Below the pieces are notes generated by a model. That model saw only the letters and a program-made list of their open reading frames with translations. It was not told where the DNA came from and made no database searches. This document shows positions 8,391-16,183 of a DNA stretch of 64,000 nt, one piece after another (positions within the stretch are counted from its first letter, which is position 1; the number at the start of each line of letters is the position of its first letter). Position numbers and translations under genes: made by a program. Source of the DNA: JANJWP01 sp964540725 (GTDB lineage Bacteria > Patescibacteriota > Gracilibacteria > BD1-5 > UBA2023); contig CAZINU010000001.1 in the NCBI GenBank assembly GCA_964540725.1, positions 62,001-126,000 on the forward strand. The letters are read 5' to 3'.

Positions 8391-10277
8391 TTATCTGGCG
8401 CGGATGCGCCAGATGCGGTTACTGCTTACTGCGTAGATTCCGTCGTTTCCGAAGAGGAGCTTCGTTTCGGAATCGACGAACCGGGACGTATCGGCGAACG
8501 ATTTCGTCGCCTGGAGCGTTCCGGATGCCGCCTCGGTTCGGACGATGCCGTCGTCGGTCGGCGAGAAGAGCTGGGTTCCTACCGCGCACTTTCCGCGGAT
8601 GGTTCCGAGCCACGACCCGTCTCCCGGCGATCCTTCGCCGCCGGCAACGAACGTCCCGTCGGCCGAAAACATGGCCGTGCGGTTGGTCCGTTTTCCCGCT
8701 TCGTCGACGGTCACGGAGAACCAGAAGTGGTCCCGCGAGAAAACGACCGTCGCGTCGAGCAGGTTGCCGGTAATGGCCGGAAGGGGGATTTCGCGCCCGA
8801 TCGAGCGGATTTCCGGGTCGAAGACGAACGCTCGGGTGAGCGTTCCGGCCCGGTAGAACCCGAAGCCGATCCGGTCGGATACCCAGAAGAGCGTTTGTCC
8901 GGGAAGAATTTCCCCGAACGGTTCTCCGTATTCCCACCCGGCTTGCGAACCGCCGAAGCGTTTCAGAAAGCCGTCTTGGATCGCGAAGGCGTACCGGCCG
9001 TTTCCGTCGGACATGGGAACGCGTCCCAGGTAGGAGTCGACGGCGAAGCGTTCGGTCGCGCCGTTTCCGGAAACCGCGACGGCCAGGCCGTTTTTGGCAA
9101 GGACCGTCCGTTTTCCGGAAATGCGGATCCGAAGCGTCGGATCGAAGTCTCCCGAGACGACCCGGTCGCCCGTTTCGCGGAAGTAGCCGCCGTTTTCGTG
9201 AACGACGTAGGCGACGCGGCCGTTTTGGACGGTCGCGTAGGCGACGCGGCCCGCCGTATCGAGAACCTTGAGGGCTTCGACCTTGGCGGTCACCACTTCC
9301 TTGGTAATGGCCGGAGAACTCGGCGCGCAATCGGGGCAAACCGAACGGGCGTGGACTTTTCCGCAGACCGGGCACTTGGCGAAGCGGAGGTTTTTCGCGA
9401 GATCGAGCGGGAAGGCTTCCCGACGGTCGCGGACGAAAATTTCCTCGAACCGGTGCAACAGGTCGTCCGGCAAAATGCCGTAATGGCGGGCCGGGCGCGG
9501 ATACCGGACTTCCGGGTGGAAGACCGTGATCCGCTTCTGCATCCGCCCCCAATCCTTCTCCTTCTTCGAGGCGTCGGCAGGAGCGTGAACGCCCCCGTAC
9601 GGGTCGACGAAGAGGAGCGATTGGAAGAGCATGACGGCATAGGCGTACCAATCCGACATCGCGTCGTGCGGCTTGATGAGTTCGATTATTTGAGTGTATT
9701 GATTACACTTAATTGGATCCACGAACCGGTTGGTAAAAACGCGGCTCAGGTAGGGGCCGAACTGCATGCTGTCGGAATCGATCAGATACGCTTCGAGCGA
9801 AGGGGTGACGAGCACGTTCCGGTCGTTGAAATCGCCGATGACGACGGATTTCCGGTGAAGGCCGGATACGGTCGCGTGGAGGCGTTCGAAAACCTTGAGA
9901 ACGTCTTCTTCGCGTACGGCGTTCTTATCGCGGTACGAGCGTTCGGCGAGCCGGAGGAGCATTTCGGCATCCGGCACGAGCGGCATCGAATAGCCGGCGA
10001 TTTTTCCGGTATTCGCGTCCAGTGCGAGCGATTCCGGCACGATGACGTTTCCGGGGAGTCCTTTGGGGAAATCCGGCAACTTCCTTTGGTGCTCGGCAAT
10101 CCGTTTCTTCGCGCTTTCGGCTTCGGCCGGGTTGGTTTCGTAGTCGGGGTGGTCGGAGGTTTTGAAAATCTTGACCGCCCGTCCGCGCCCGATGTCGTAC
10201 ACGTCGGCCTCGCCGCCTTTCCCGACGGTTTTCGCCGGATTCAGGCGGAGGGGTTTTCCGTTCAGGATAATGTCCAT
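8391..10277 (-). CDS. Ser/Thr protein kinase with C-terminal zinc ribbon and beta-propeller-like domain (TerY-P kinase)
   Basis: 628 residues. The N-lobe has VGKGGEADVYDIG (Gly-rich loop) and AVKIFK (ATP Lys). The catalytic loop is IGDFNDRNVLV (Asp and Asn kept, His replaced by Gly) and the metal motif is LIDSDSM in place of DFG. After the kinase comes a zinc ribbon, KCPVCGKVHARSVCPDC, then about 280 residues of repeating beta strands likely to form a propeller-type sensor. Kinase plus zinc ribbon is the hallmark of the TerY-P triad kinase. Start ATG 10277 with SD AAGGAACCC, overlapping the end of the PP2C gene by 16 bases. Stop TAA. Confidence 0.85.
   Translation of the reverse strand: MDIILNGKPLRLNPAKTVGKGGEADVYDIGRGRAVKIFKTSDHPDYETNPAEAESAKKRIAEHQRKLPDFPKGLPGNVIVPESLALDANTGKIAGYSMPLVPDAEMLLRLAERSYRDKNAVREEDVLKVFERLHATVSGLHRKSVVIGDFNDRNVLVTPSLEAYLIDSDSMQFGPYLSRVFTNRFVDPIKCNQYTQIIELIKPHDAMSDWYAYAVMLFQSLLFVDPYGGVHAPADASKKEKDWGRMQKRITVFHPEVRYPRPARHYGILPDDLLHRFEEIFVRDRREAFPLDLAKNLRFAKCPVCGKVHARSVCPDCAPSSPAITKEVVTAKVEALKVLDTAGRVAYATVQNGRVAYVVHENGGYFRETGDRVVSGDFDPTLRIRISGKRTVLAKNGLAVAVSGNGATERFAVDSYLGRVPMSDGNGRYAFAIQDGFLKRFGGSQAGWEYGEPFGEILPGQTLFWVSDRIGFGFYRAGTLTRAFVFDPEIRSIGREIPLPAITGNLLDATVVFSRDHFWFSVTVDEAGKRTNRTAMFSADGTFVAGGEGSPGDGSWLGTIRGKCAVGTQLFSPTDDGIVRTEAASGTLQATKSFADTSRFVDSETKLLFGNDGIYAVSSNRIWRIRAR
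9693..9711. promoter_or_regulatory. Palindromic operator-like site inside the kinase gene
   Basis: GAGTGTA-TTGAT-TACACTT, a near-perfect match to the AAGTGTA-N5-TACACTT palindrome seen upstream of nearby operons. It lies within kinase coding sequence (IKCNQYTQI), so it may be chance or an intragenic site. Confidence 0.35.
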
Positions 10278-11053
10278 GATGGGTTCCTTCTCGCTATGAC
10301 GAGGGTCGTATCGTCCCGGAGGGGTCCGGGTACGAGCAGGCCGTCTTCGATGCGCTCCCGGTTCATGACGGCAAGCCGTCGGCGAAGCGCGTCCGGGTTC
10401 GAAAATATCGCGTCGTCGGACGTCCACTTTGAGAGTCGGTCCGCAAAATCCGGCACGTAGTCGCACCCGTCCGTCCCGATCGCGATGGTCCGAACGTCGT
10501 CGGTCGCGTATTCCGAAACGGAGAGGACGGCTTCCGGCGCGCCGTGCAATGTCCGGTATGCCAGATAGGGCGGCGCGTTATTCGGGAACGGGCCGAGCTT
10601 GACCAGCCCGCCGTTCACGGAATACGAACCGTCGCCGCAATGGAATACGGCGGTCGTTTTTTCCGTCATGACGAATCCGACGATCGAAAAGAGGAAGAAT
10701 TCGCTTACGGTCTTGCCGAACCGTCCGCTCATGGACGACGCGAGCGTGTGGACGAAAGAATCCAGTCGCCCCATCGCGAGCGCCCAGGAAATGACGGGGT
10801 CGGATGGGGGCGCATCCAGAAACGCGTCGGCGAGCTGCTTTTCCAGCTCTCCGGCAAGGATTCGGACGCCGATATGGGCGCCCACTTCGCTTGCGGCTCC
10901 GGAACCGCACCCGTCGGCGACGATGCCGATGGAATATTCGTCCCCTTGGCACAGGAAATAAGCGTCCTGATTGTTTTTCCAGAAAGGTTTTCCGGGTTGG
11001 GTATGGTCGGTACCGGGCACGGACGCGCCCGCGAGTTGGAAAATCGTCCGCAT
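10262..11053 (-). CDS. PP2C-family protein phosphatase (TerY-P triad), ends in UGA
   Basis: 263 residues, the size of a minimal PP2C domain. Metal-binding Asp residues are in IVADGCGSGAASEVGA and in IGTDGCDYVPD, and the domain ends with RDDTTLVIARR. It would dephosphorylate the partner kinase or VWA protein. ATG 11053 was chosen because GAGGAGA lies 5 bases upstream; an ATG at 11080 has no SD. The gene ends at UGA 10262-10264, overlapping the kinase start. If that UGA were glycine, the frame would continue for hundreds of Arg/Ser-rich codons antisensical to the kinase frame, so it must terminate here. Confidence 0.85.
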   Translation of the reverse strand: MRTIFQLAGASVPGTDHTQPGKPFWKNNQDAYFLCQGDEYSIGIVADGCGSGAASEVGAHIGVRILAGELEKQLADAFLDAPPSDPVISWALAMGRLDSFVHTLASSMSGRFGKTVSEFFLFSIVGFVMTEKTTAVFHCGDGSYSVNGGLVKLGPFPNNAPPYLAYRTLHGAPEAVLSVSEYATDDVRTIAIGTDGCDYVPDFADRLSKWTSDDAIFSNPDALRRRLAVMNRERIEDGLLVPGPLRDDTTLVIARRNPSWTLS

Positions 11054-11096
11054 GGCGGTCTCCTCGTATGAATGGTTCACGGAATGTTAATGATCG

Positions 11097-11115
11097 AATG
11101 TATCAGATACACTTA
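11097..11115. promoter_or_regulatory. Palindromic operator upstream of the TerY-P operon
   Basis: GAATGTA-TCAGA-TACACTTA, 45 bases upstream of the PP2C start. It matches the consensus AAGTGTA-N5-TACACTT. The region 11054-11342 is AT-rich and holds the divergent promoters. Confidence 0.55.
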
Positions 11116-11194
11116 TTTGAATGTGCAATTCTCTTGGTGTGCCATTTCGCGTTCAGTGTATTTCTTGATACGTTCGCAATGGTATTCACAATGA

Positions 11195-11213
11195 AGTGTA
11201 TGTCAAACACTTA
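11195..11213. promoter_or_regulatory. Palindromic operator in the PP2C/CoaDE intergenic region
   Basis: AAGTGTA-TGTCA-AACACTT, a second copy of the palindrome in the same intergenic region, 130 bases before the CoaD-CoaE fusion gene. A weaker half-site (AGTGTATTTC) lies near 11155. Confidence 0.5.
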
Positions 11214-11342
11214 ATAAAAATTTCAAGGGAGGGGGGTGGGGAATTCTCGTACGAAGCTCTCAAACTCCTTCCGCATTCCGAATATTGACCAATTCATAAA
11301 CGTGATTATAAGTAAATCATTACGGTTTCTTACGGAAAAACT

Positions 11343-13166
11343 ATGGAAAACACTCGCTATCCAGCCATGTTCGCCCTCTCCGCCGACCCGTGGACGAAGG
11401 GGCACGCGTGGGTGCTCGAAGCCGCGAAGGCCCGGTATGGCGAGCGCGTGCTCGTCGGCATCGCGAACGATCCGAACAAATCGTACGTTTTCGCCCAATG
11501 GGAACGTCTTCGGCTCGCGCAGACCAGTCTGCCGGATACGCCCATGGAAAACGTCCGGCTCGTTCCCGGAGCGCTCGCTCGGTACCTGAAGAGGGAAAAG
11601 GTTCCCGTACTCGTGCGTGGGAGCCGCAACCTTATCGACGACGCGGCCGAGACGACCCTTCGGTTCTATTACCTGAAGGAAAACCCGGATTTGAAAATCG
11701 ATACCGTGCGCGCGGAGCCGGATTCCCCCTATGCCGAAATCAGTTCTTCGGGCGTGAAGGGGTGCTTGCAAGTCAGCCACGATATTTCCGGTTTCGTTTC
11801 GTCCGTCGTTAAGCAGGCGCTCGAATCCCGACTCCTTCGGCAGTATCCCGTGTGCGTCACGGGCGAGATGGGGGCGGGGAAGTCCTCGTTCTCAAAAAAG
11901 ATTCAAGCGGAAGCCCATAAGCTCGGAATTCCGTGTTCGTACGTGGATTTCGACGCGATCGCCCACGAAATCTACGGTTCGCTCACCGATCCGTACTACG
12001 AAGACGTCCGCTCGGAAATCGGGAGGGTCTTCGGACCTTCGGTCGGGACCGAAGGCGGATGGATCGACCGCCCGGCGCTCGCGAAAATCGTTCGGGAAGA
12101 TCCCGGGAAGCTCGAAACGCTTAACGGCATTCTTTCCGACCCCATGCTGTTCCGGTACCGCGACGTCATTGCCGGAAAGAAGGGAATCGTTCTTATCGAC
12201 GGCGCGCTCTTGTCGGAATTCGGACTCACGGGTCTCGGAAACCACCACTGCGCGCTCGTAACGGCAAACGTGGAGACCCGCGTCGACCGGGTGGTCGCCC
12301 GGTACGCCCAAAACGGCCGAACCATGTCGCGACACGACGTCGAAACGATGGTTTCACTCCAAAAAACCGCCAAGGAGAAAGCCGCCATGGTTCGGAAGAA
12401 AATCGAGCTCGACCGGAACGGCTCGATTATGGCATTCGACAACGGGAGCGAGTATCCGGACGCCCGCCTTGCCCTCTTCGAAATCCTCCGGAACGTCGAC
12501 GTGTTCGGCGAACTCCGTTCGGCGCTCGCGCTTCGGATGCTCGGCATGTCCGAGATGGATGCCGAGGCCGTAACGGCCGAGCTGAAGAAACAGCACGAAG
12601 AAGCGCACCGATCCTACCATACGTGGGAGCACGTGGTCGAGTTGCTCGACCACCTGTTCGAATGTCGCGCTTCCGAAAGCCTGTCGGACGAAGATTTTGC
12701 CGTGCTCGGCGCGGCCATACTGTTTCACGACAGCGTGTACGAGATCGACCCCACGTACTATCGCGACAACGAAACCCGAAGCGCGTCCTACGCCCGGAGC
12801 CTCCTCGGCTCGAAGGGAGTGAAGACGTCCCTCGTCAAGCGCGTGTACGCGGCGGTGCAGTCCACCTCCCACGCTTCCGACCGCTCCGAAGACTCCCGCG
12901 ACGCCGTCTCCGACCTCCTTCACGACTTCGATCTCGCCATCCTCGCGTCGAGCCCGGAGCGCTATGCCCTCTACGTCACCGATATTATGACGGAATTCGG
13001 CATCTACCCGGGTGAAACGTTCCGCACGAAACGCGTCGAATTCTTAGAAGGGCTCCTCGCCCGGGGCGACGCCCTCTACCGTACCGAGTACGGTCGAACG
13101 AAATCCCTGGAGGCGGCGCGAAAAAATATTTCCGAAGAGATTTTCCGGCTCAGGGCGGCCGATTAG
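11343..13166 (+). CDS. CoaD-CoaE-HD trifunctional fusion: phosphopantetheine adenylyltransferase, dephospho-CoA kinase, HD phosphohydrolase
   Basis: 607 residues with three domains. Residues 1-160 are CoaD-like: FALSADPWTKGH (nucleotidyltransferase HxGH region), VLVRGSRNLIDD and ISSSGVKG. Residues about 165-370 are CoaE-like, with Walker A TGEMGAGKSSF near 174-184 and DFDAIAHEIY. Residues about 395-607 form an HD-superfamily hydrolase: HTWEHVVELLDHL near 427, LFHDSVYE, and HDFDLAIL. The first two domains carry out the last two steps of CoA synthesis, as in the animal CoA synthase fusion; the added HD domain is unusual. ATG 11343, no SD; stop TAG overlapping the convergent NAPRT gene by 4 bases. 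Confidence 0.85.
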   Translation: MENTRYPAMFALSADPWTKGHAWVLEAAKARYGERVLVGIANDPNKSYVFAQWERLRLAQTSLPDTPMENVRLVPGALARYLKREKVPVLVRGSRNLIDDAAETTLRFYYLKENPDLKIDTVRAEPDSPYAEISSSGVKGCLQVSHDISGFVSSVVKQALESRLLRQYPVCVTGEMGAGKSSFSKKIQAEAHKLGIPCSYVDFDAIAHEIYGSLTDPYYEDVRSEIGRVFGPSVGTEGGWIDRPALAKIVREDPGKLETLNGILSDPMLFRYRDVIAGKKGIVLIDGALLSEFGLTGLGNHHCALVTANVETRVDRVVARYAQNGRTMSRHDVETMVSLQKTAKEKAAMVRKKIELDRNGSIMAFDNGSEYPDARLALFEILRNVDVFGELRSALALRMLGMSEMDAEAVTAELKKQHEEAHRSYHTWEHVVELLDHLFECRASESLSDEDFAVLGAAILFHDSVYEIDPTYYRDNETRSASYARSLLGSKGVKTSLVKRVYAAVQSTSHASDRSEDSRDAVSDLLHDFDLAILASSPERYALYVTDIMTEFGIYPGETFRTKRVEFLEGLLARGDALYRTEYGRTKSLEAARKNISEEIFRLRAAD

Positions 13167-14671
13167 GCCGCCTTGAGGAACCGCTCCTGCATTTCTTCCA
13201 AATCCTTTTCGACCCGTGAGGACCGTCGGCCTGGCAGCATTGCCTTTGCCATTCCGGCCTTCACGCGTTCCCGGGCGATTTCCACGGCGCGCAGGTCGCT
13301 TGGTTCGTTGAAGAAGGTTCTTCCGTTCGAATAGACCAATTTCAATAAGCGTTCTCCGAGAACTTCTTCGTCTTCGTTCACGATGACGCGCTCGCCATTC
13401 CGGATTTCGACGTTGAGCTTTCCCGGCAGCGCGATTTTTCCTTCGTCGCCCGAGAGTTTTCCCGTCTTGAATTCTTCGGTTTCGGCAAGCTTGAATCCGG
13501 CCGAGAGCGCATCACGGGTCTTCTTGGTAGCGACTAAGAGGCCACCGAGACCATAGACGAGGAATTTCTTCGGGTCGAACCCGGCACGTTCGACGGCGCC
13601 TTCGATGTGGGTAATGTCGGAGAGCGAAGAGATGTCGGCGACGACGATCTTGTCCAAAGCCGGATCGAGCATTCCGGTATCACGCTGACGTTCGAGGGCG
13701 TAGACGGCCTGGGAAGCGAGGTCTCCCGAGTCGAGGCGCATCCAGATGGGCTTTCCTGTGGAACGGTATTCCTCTTTCAATTTGATGGCCCGTTCGATTC
13801 CGCGCATCGGATTGATGAGGTCGATCAGGAGCGCGATTTTTTCGTTCTTTTCGATCGCTGCGCGGAATCCTTCTTCTTCCGTTGGGTAGCTTGCGAGGAA
13901 CCGGTGGGCGATGGTTCCGGCACAGCGGAGTCCGGGCAATGCCGCGGCTCCCGCGTCGTCGGAAGTTCCCACGAGCCCGCCTCCGACCACGAGGGCCTCG
14001 AGGGCGTCGAAGTGCGTAGCGTTGTTCCATGCCGAGCGGCTGCCGAATTCCACGACCCGACCCGACCCGAGAATGTCTTCGAGTACGGCGAGCTCGGTCG
14101 CGACGGCGCTTTGGTAGAAGAGGCGGAGGAACATGGGCTCGAAGTGCGCGGCCATTTCGCCCGGTCCGCTGATGGACATGACCGGTTCCCCGGGGCGCAG
14201 CATCGTTCCGTCTTCCACGGCGCGGACCTCGATGGGAAGGTAACCGCCGTTCTTTTCGACGACGTCTTTCCAGGCCTCGTAATCGAAGTACCCGTTTCCG
14301 CCTTTCCTCGCTTGGTCTTCGTAGAATTCGCGGGCGAATTCGAGCTCGGCGGCGGAAATTTTTCGGCCGAGAATGCGCTTGACGATGTTCCGTACGCCGT
14401 AGACGACGATGGGGGAGTCCGCGTAGAGGGCTTTACGGAACGTGAGCGTATAGGTTTCTTCCTTCGATCCCCGTTCCCCGCGGGTATGTGCCATGGTTCG
14501 GTTGTACGTGTCGGTGAGGAGGATCTTGTTCAATCCCGCAATCTCCTTTCGGAGGTCGAGATCATCGATGGACTGAAATTCTTCGAAGGAAATTTCCGGG
14601 AATGCGAAGCGGGCCTCGGCGTAGGAGGAAGCGTCGAATTTTTGAGCGGAAGCGTTGGCGGCGGAGTTCAT
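13163..14671 (-). CDS. pncB: Nicotinate phosphoribosyltransferase
   Basis: 502 residues. It converts nicotinate and PRPP to nicotinate mononucleotide in NAD salvage. Typical segments are EFGSRSAWNNATHFDALEAL, the Gly-rich GTSDDAGAAALPGLRCAGT-type loop, ahead of the RYLASYPTEEE-like region, MRLDSGDLASQA (substrate-binding Asp) and a phosphate-binding GLGGLL. Length suits the longer bacterial enzymes. ATG 14671, stop TAA. The nicotinamidase gene lies 157 bases upstream on the same strand and supplies its substrate. The intervening 14672-14828 shows nothing recognisable. Confidence 0.9.
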   Translation of the reverse strand: MNSAANASAQKFDASSYAEARFAFPEISFEEFQSIDDLDLRKEIAGLNKILLTDTYNRTMAHTRGERGSKEETYTLTFRKALYADSPIVVYGVRNIVKRILGRKISAAELEFAREFYEDQARKGGNGYFDYEAWKDVVEKNGGYLPIEVRAVEDGTMLRPGEPVMSISGPGEMAAHFEPMFLRLFYQSAVATELAVLEDILGSGRVVEFGSRSAWNNATHFDALEALVVGGGLVGTSDDAGAAALPGLRCAGTIAHRFLASYPTEEEGFRAAIEKNEKIALLIDLINPMRGIERAIKLKEEYRSTGKPIWMRLDSGDLASQAVYALERQRDTGMLDPALDKIVVADISSLSDITHIEGAVERAGFDPKKFLVYGLGGLLVATKKTRDALSAGFKLAETEEFKTGKLSGDEGKIALPGKLNVEIRNGERVIVNEDEEVLGERLLKLVYSNGRTFFNEPSDLRAVEIARERVKAGMAKAMLPGRRSSRVEKDLEEMQERFLKAA

Positions 14672-14828
14672 ATTTGTAGGAAGGTGATGGGGGGTATTGG
14701 ACGTTCTTCAGGTGGGAATTTCGGAGGATCGATATCCGATCTCCTTTCGGCGATTTCCCGAGCGTCCCCTTATTCGCAGGGGGGTCGAGCGCGAGAGCGG
14801 AGCCGGAAGGAGCGTCGGACGTCGATTC

Positions 14829-15440
14829 TTACGCGATTTCGACCCCGGACGACCGCATTTCTTCAATGGCGTTCTCGCCGTCGCCGGGCCCTATGTTAAC
14901 GGCGGCAATGCCCGAGAGGTCGACGACCGCCCGGTCGATCAGGCCTTTTTTGACGAGCTTGGCAGCGCCGAGGGCAGTAGCTTTTACGCAGTAGTCGGTG
15001 GCGAGCCCGACGATGCGGACGACCCGGAGGCCGCTTTCCAGAATGACTTCTTCGAGGGTTTTCGCCCCCGGCGCCCGTTCGAAGACGGTTTCCGGCGATC
15101 CGACAACGGCGGTGACGCCTTCGAATCCCGAGTATCCGTCGTTGGCGTTGCCGAATCCTTTATAGATTTCCACGTCGATGAGGGAAGTGTCGATATCGCC
15201 GTATTCGGCCCCGGGAGTTCCGGCGACGCAGTGGACTTTCCAAGCGTCGAAGTGGACGGTCTTTTGCGGGTGCCAGTCGCGGGTGGCGATGACCAATCCG
15301 GATTCCGACCGGGTTTTGAACATGAGGGAGGAGATGACGGGAGCAAGGGCGGCGGCTCCGGAAACTCCGAGAGCCCCTCCTTCGATGAAGTCGCCCTGGT
15401 AGTCGACGACGACGAGCGCTTCGCTTGCAATGGTTTTCAT
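14829..15440 (-). CDS. pncA: Nicotinamidase
   Basis: 203 residues, standard family length. The catalytic triad is visible: Asp in VVDYQGDF, Lys in EIYKGFG and Cys in ATDYCVKATAL. The metal site is RDWHPQKTVHFD. It deamidates nicotinamide to nicotinate for the downstream nicotinate phosphoribosyltransferase. A consensus palindrome lies 27-45 bases upstream of the ATG and another about 110 bases upstream, so it is probably regulated with the TerY-P operon. Stop TAA; no SD. Confidence 0.9.
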   Translation of the reverse strand: MKTIASEALVVVDYQGDFIEGGALGVSGAAALAPVISSLMFKTRSESGLVIATRDWHPQKTVHFDAWKVHCVAGTPGAEYGDIDTSLIDVEIYKGFGNANDGYSGFEGVTAVVGSPETVFERAPGAKTLEEVILESGLRVVRIVGLATDYCVKATALGAAKLVKKGLIDRAVVDLSGIAAVNIGPGDGENAIEEMRSSGVEIA

Positions 15441-15464
15441 AGGTTCGAAGTGAACGGATATTTT

Positions 15465-15483
15465 ATTGTAATTAATACACTTA
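15465..15483. promoter_or_regulatory. Palindromic operator upstream of nicotinamidase
   Basis: ATTGTA-ATTAA-TACACTT, the same palindrome family as at 11097, immediately upstream of the nicotinamidase start. Confidence 0.55.
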
Positions 15484-15549
15484 TTATAGGATGTGAAGAT
15501 TCGTCGGCCATTGGCTCGGCCAGTTGTTTCGATTCCTCGTTTCTTATTA

Positions 15550-15568
15550 AATGTATTTAGTACACTTG
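15550..15568. promoter_or_regulatory. Second palindromic operator near nicotinamidase
   Basis: AATGTA-TTTAG-TACACTT, 85 bases from the first copy. The pair sits between nicotinamidase and the divergent membrane gene at 15695. Confidence 0.5.
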
Positions 15569-15624
15569 TAAGATATTCGGGATTGAAATGTTGTCAAACG
15601 AAAAATTCGAAAAAAGAAACATCG

Positions 15625-15656
15625 CCCGGGGAAGCGCTTGATTTCCCGGGCGTTCG
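15625..15656. terminator. GC-rich hairpin between divergent units
   Basis: GCCCGGGGAA...TTCCCGGGC forms a strong stem at the 5' side of the 15695 gene. Without a long T-run it may be a leader structure instead. Confidence 0.4.
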
Positions 15657-15694
15657 GACTATCGTTTCCCAAACGGCCCTTCACCATTCGGCCT

Positions 15695-16171
15695 ATGCGC
15701 GCCCCTCGCCTCACCGTCGGAAAGCTCTTCCTTCTTTCCCTCCTCTTCGCGGCGGTTTTCGCCGGAACGTACTTCTCCGTTCGGCAATGAATGGATGCCT
15801 CGGCGCTTCCGAATAACGAAACGACGAAGAAGGTCGTTCTCGATTTCGGATACGCGTTCGCACCGGCCCTCGCGCTCGTCTTTTTTCTCGCGAGCGCCCT
15901 CCTCGCCGGCATGAAGAACCTCGTCGGACTGGGACGGTTCGCATCCGGCAACGCGCTCGTCGCCACCGCCGTGTCCGCTTCGTTTGCCTGGTTCGGCTGG
16001 TTTCTCGTCTTCAGGGAACCCCGCAATACCGAGGTCGCCCGGGCTATTATCGATTTCTTCGGACGCCCCACGTTTTTCGCGTCTTCGACGGTTGCGGCCA
16101 TCGCGCTCGTCTTCTTTCTTCTCGCCCTCATAGGAAAAAACGACGATCCAAGCGTTCCCAAAGCCGGCTAA
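15695..16171 (+). CDS. Four-helix membrane protein of unknown function (UGA codon 32)
   Basis: 158 residues from ATG 15695. The first hydrophobic segment (LFLLSLLFAAVFAG) and the following three membrane helices are in one frame only if UGA at codon 32 (SVRQ-UGA-MDAS) is read as glycine. Later helices are near residues 47-65, 80-100 and 128-147. The layout resembles the anonymous multi-pass proteins found beside type IV secretion or pilin genes in CPR bacteria, but no family is recognisable. It ends at TAA 12 bases before the lipoprotein gene, so they are probably one transcript. Confidence 0.6.
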
Positions 16172-16183
16172 CCCCCTCGGAAT

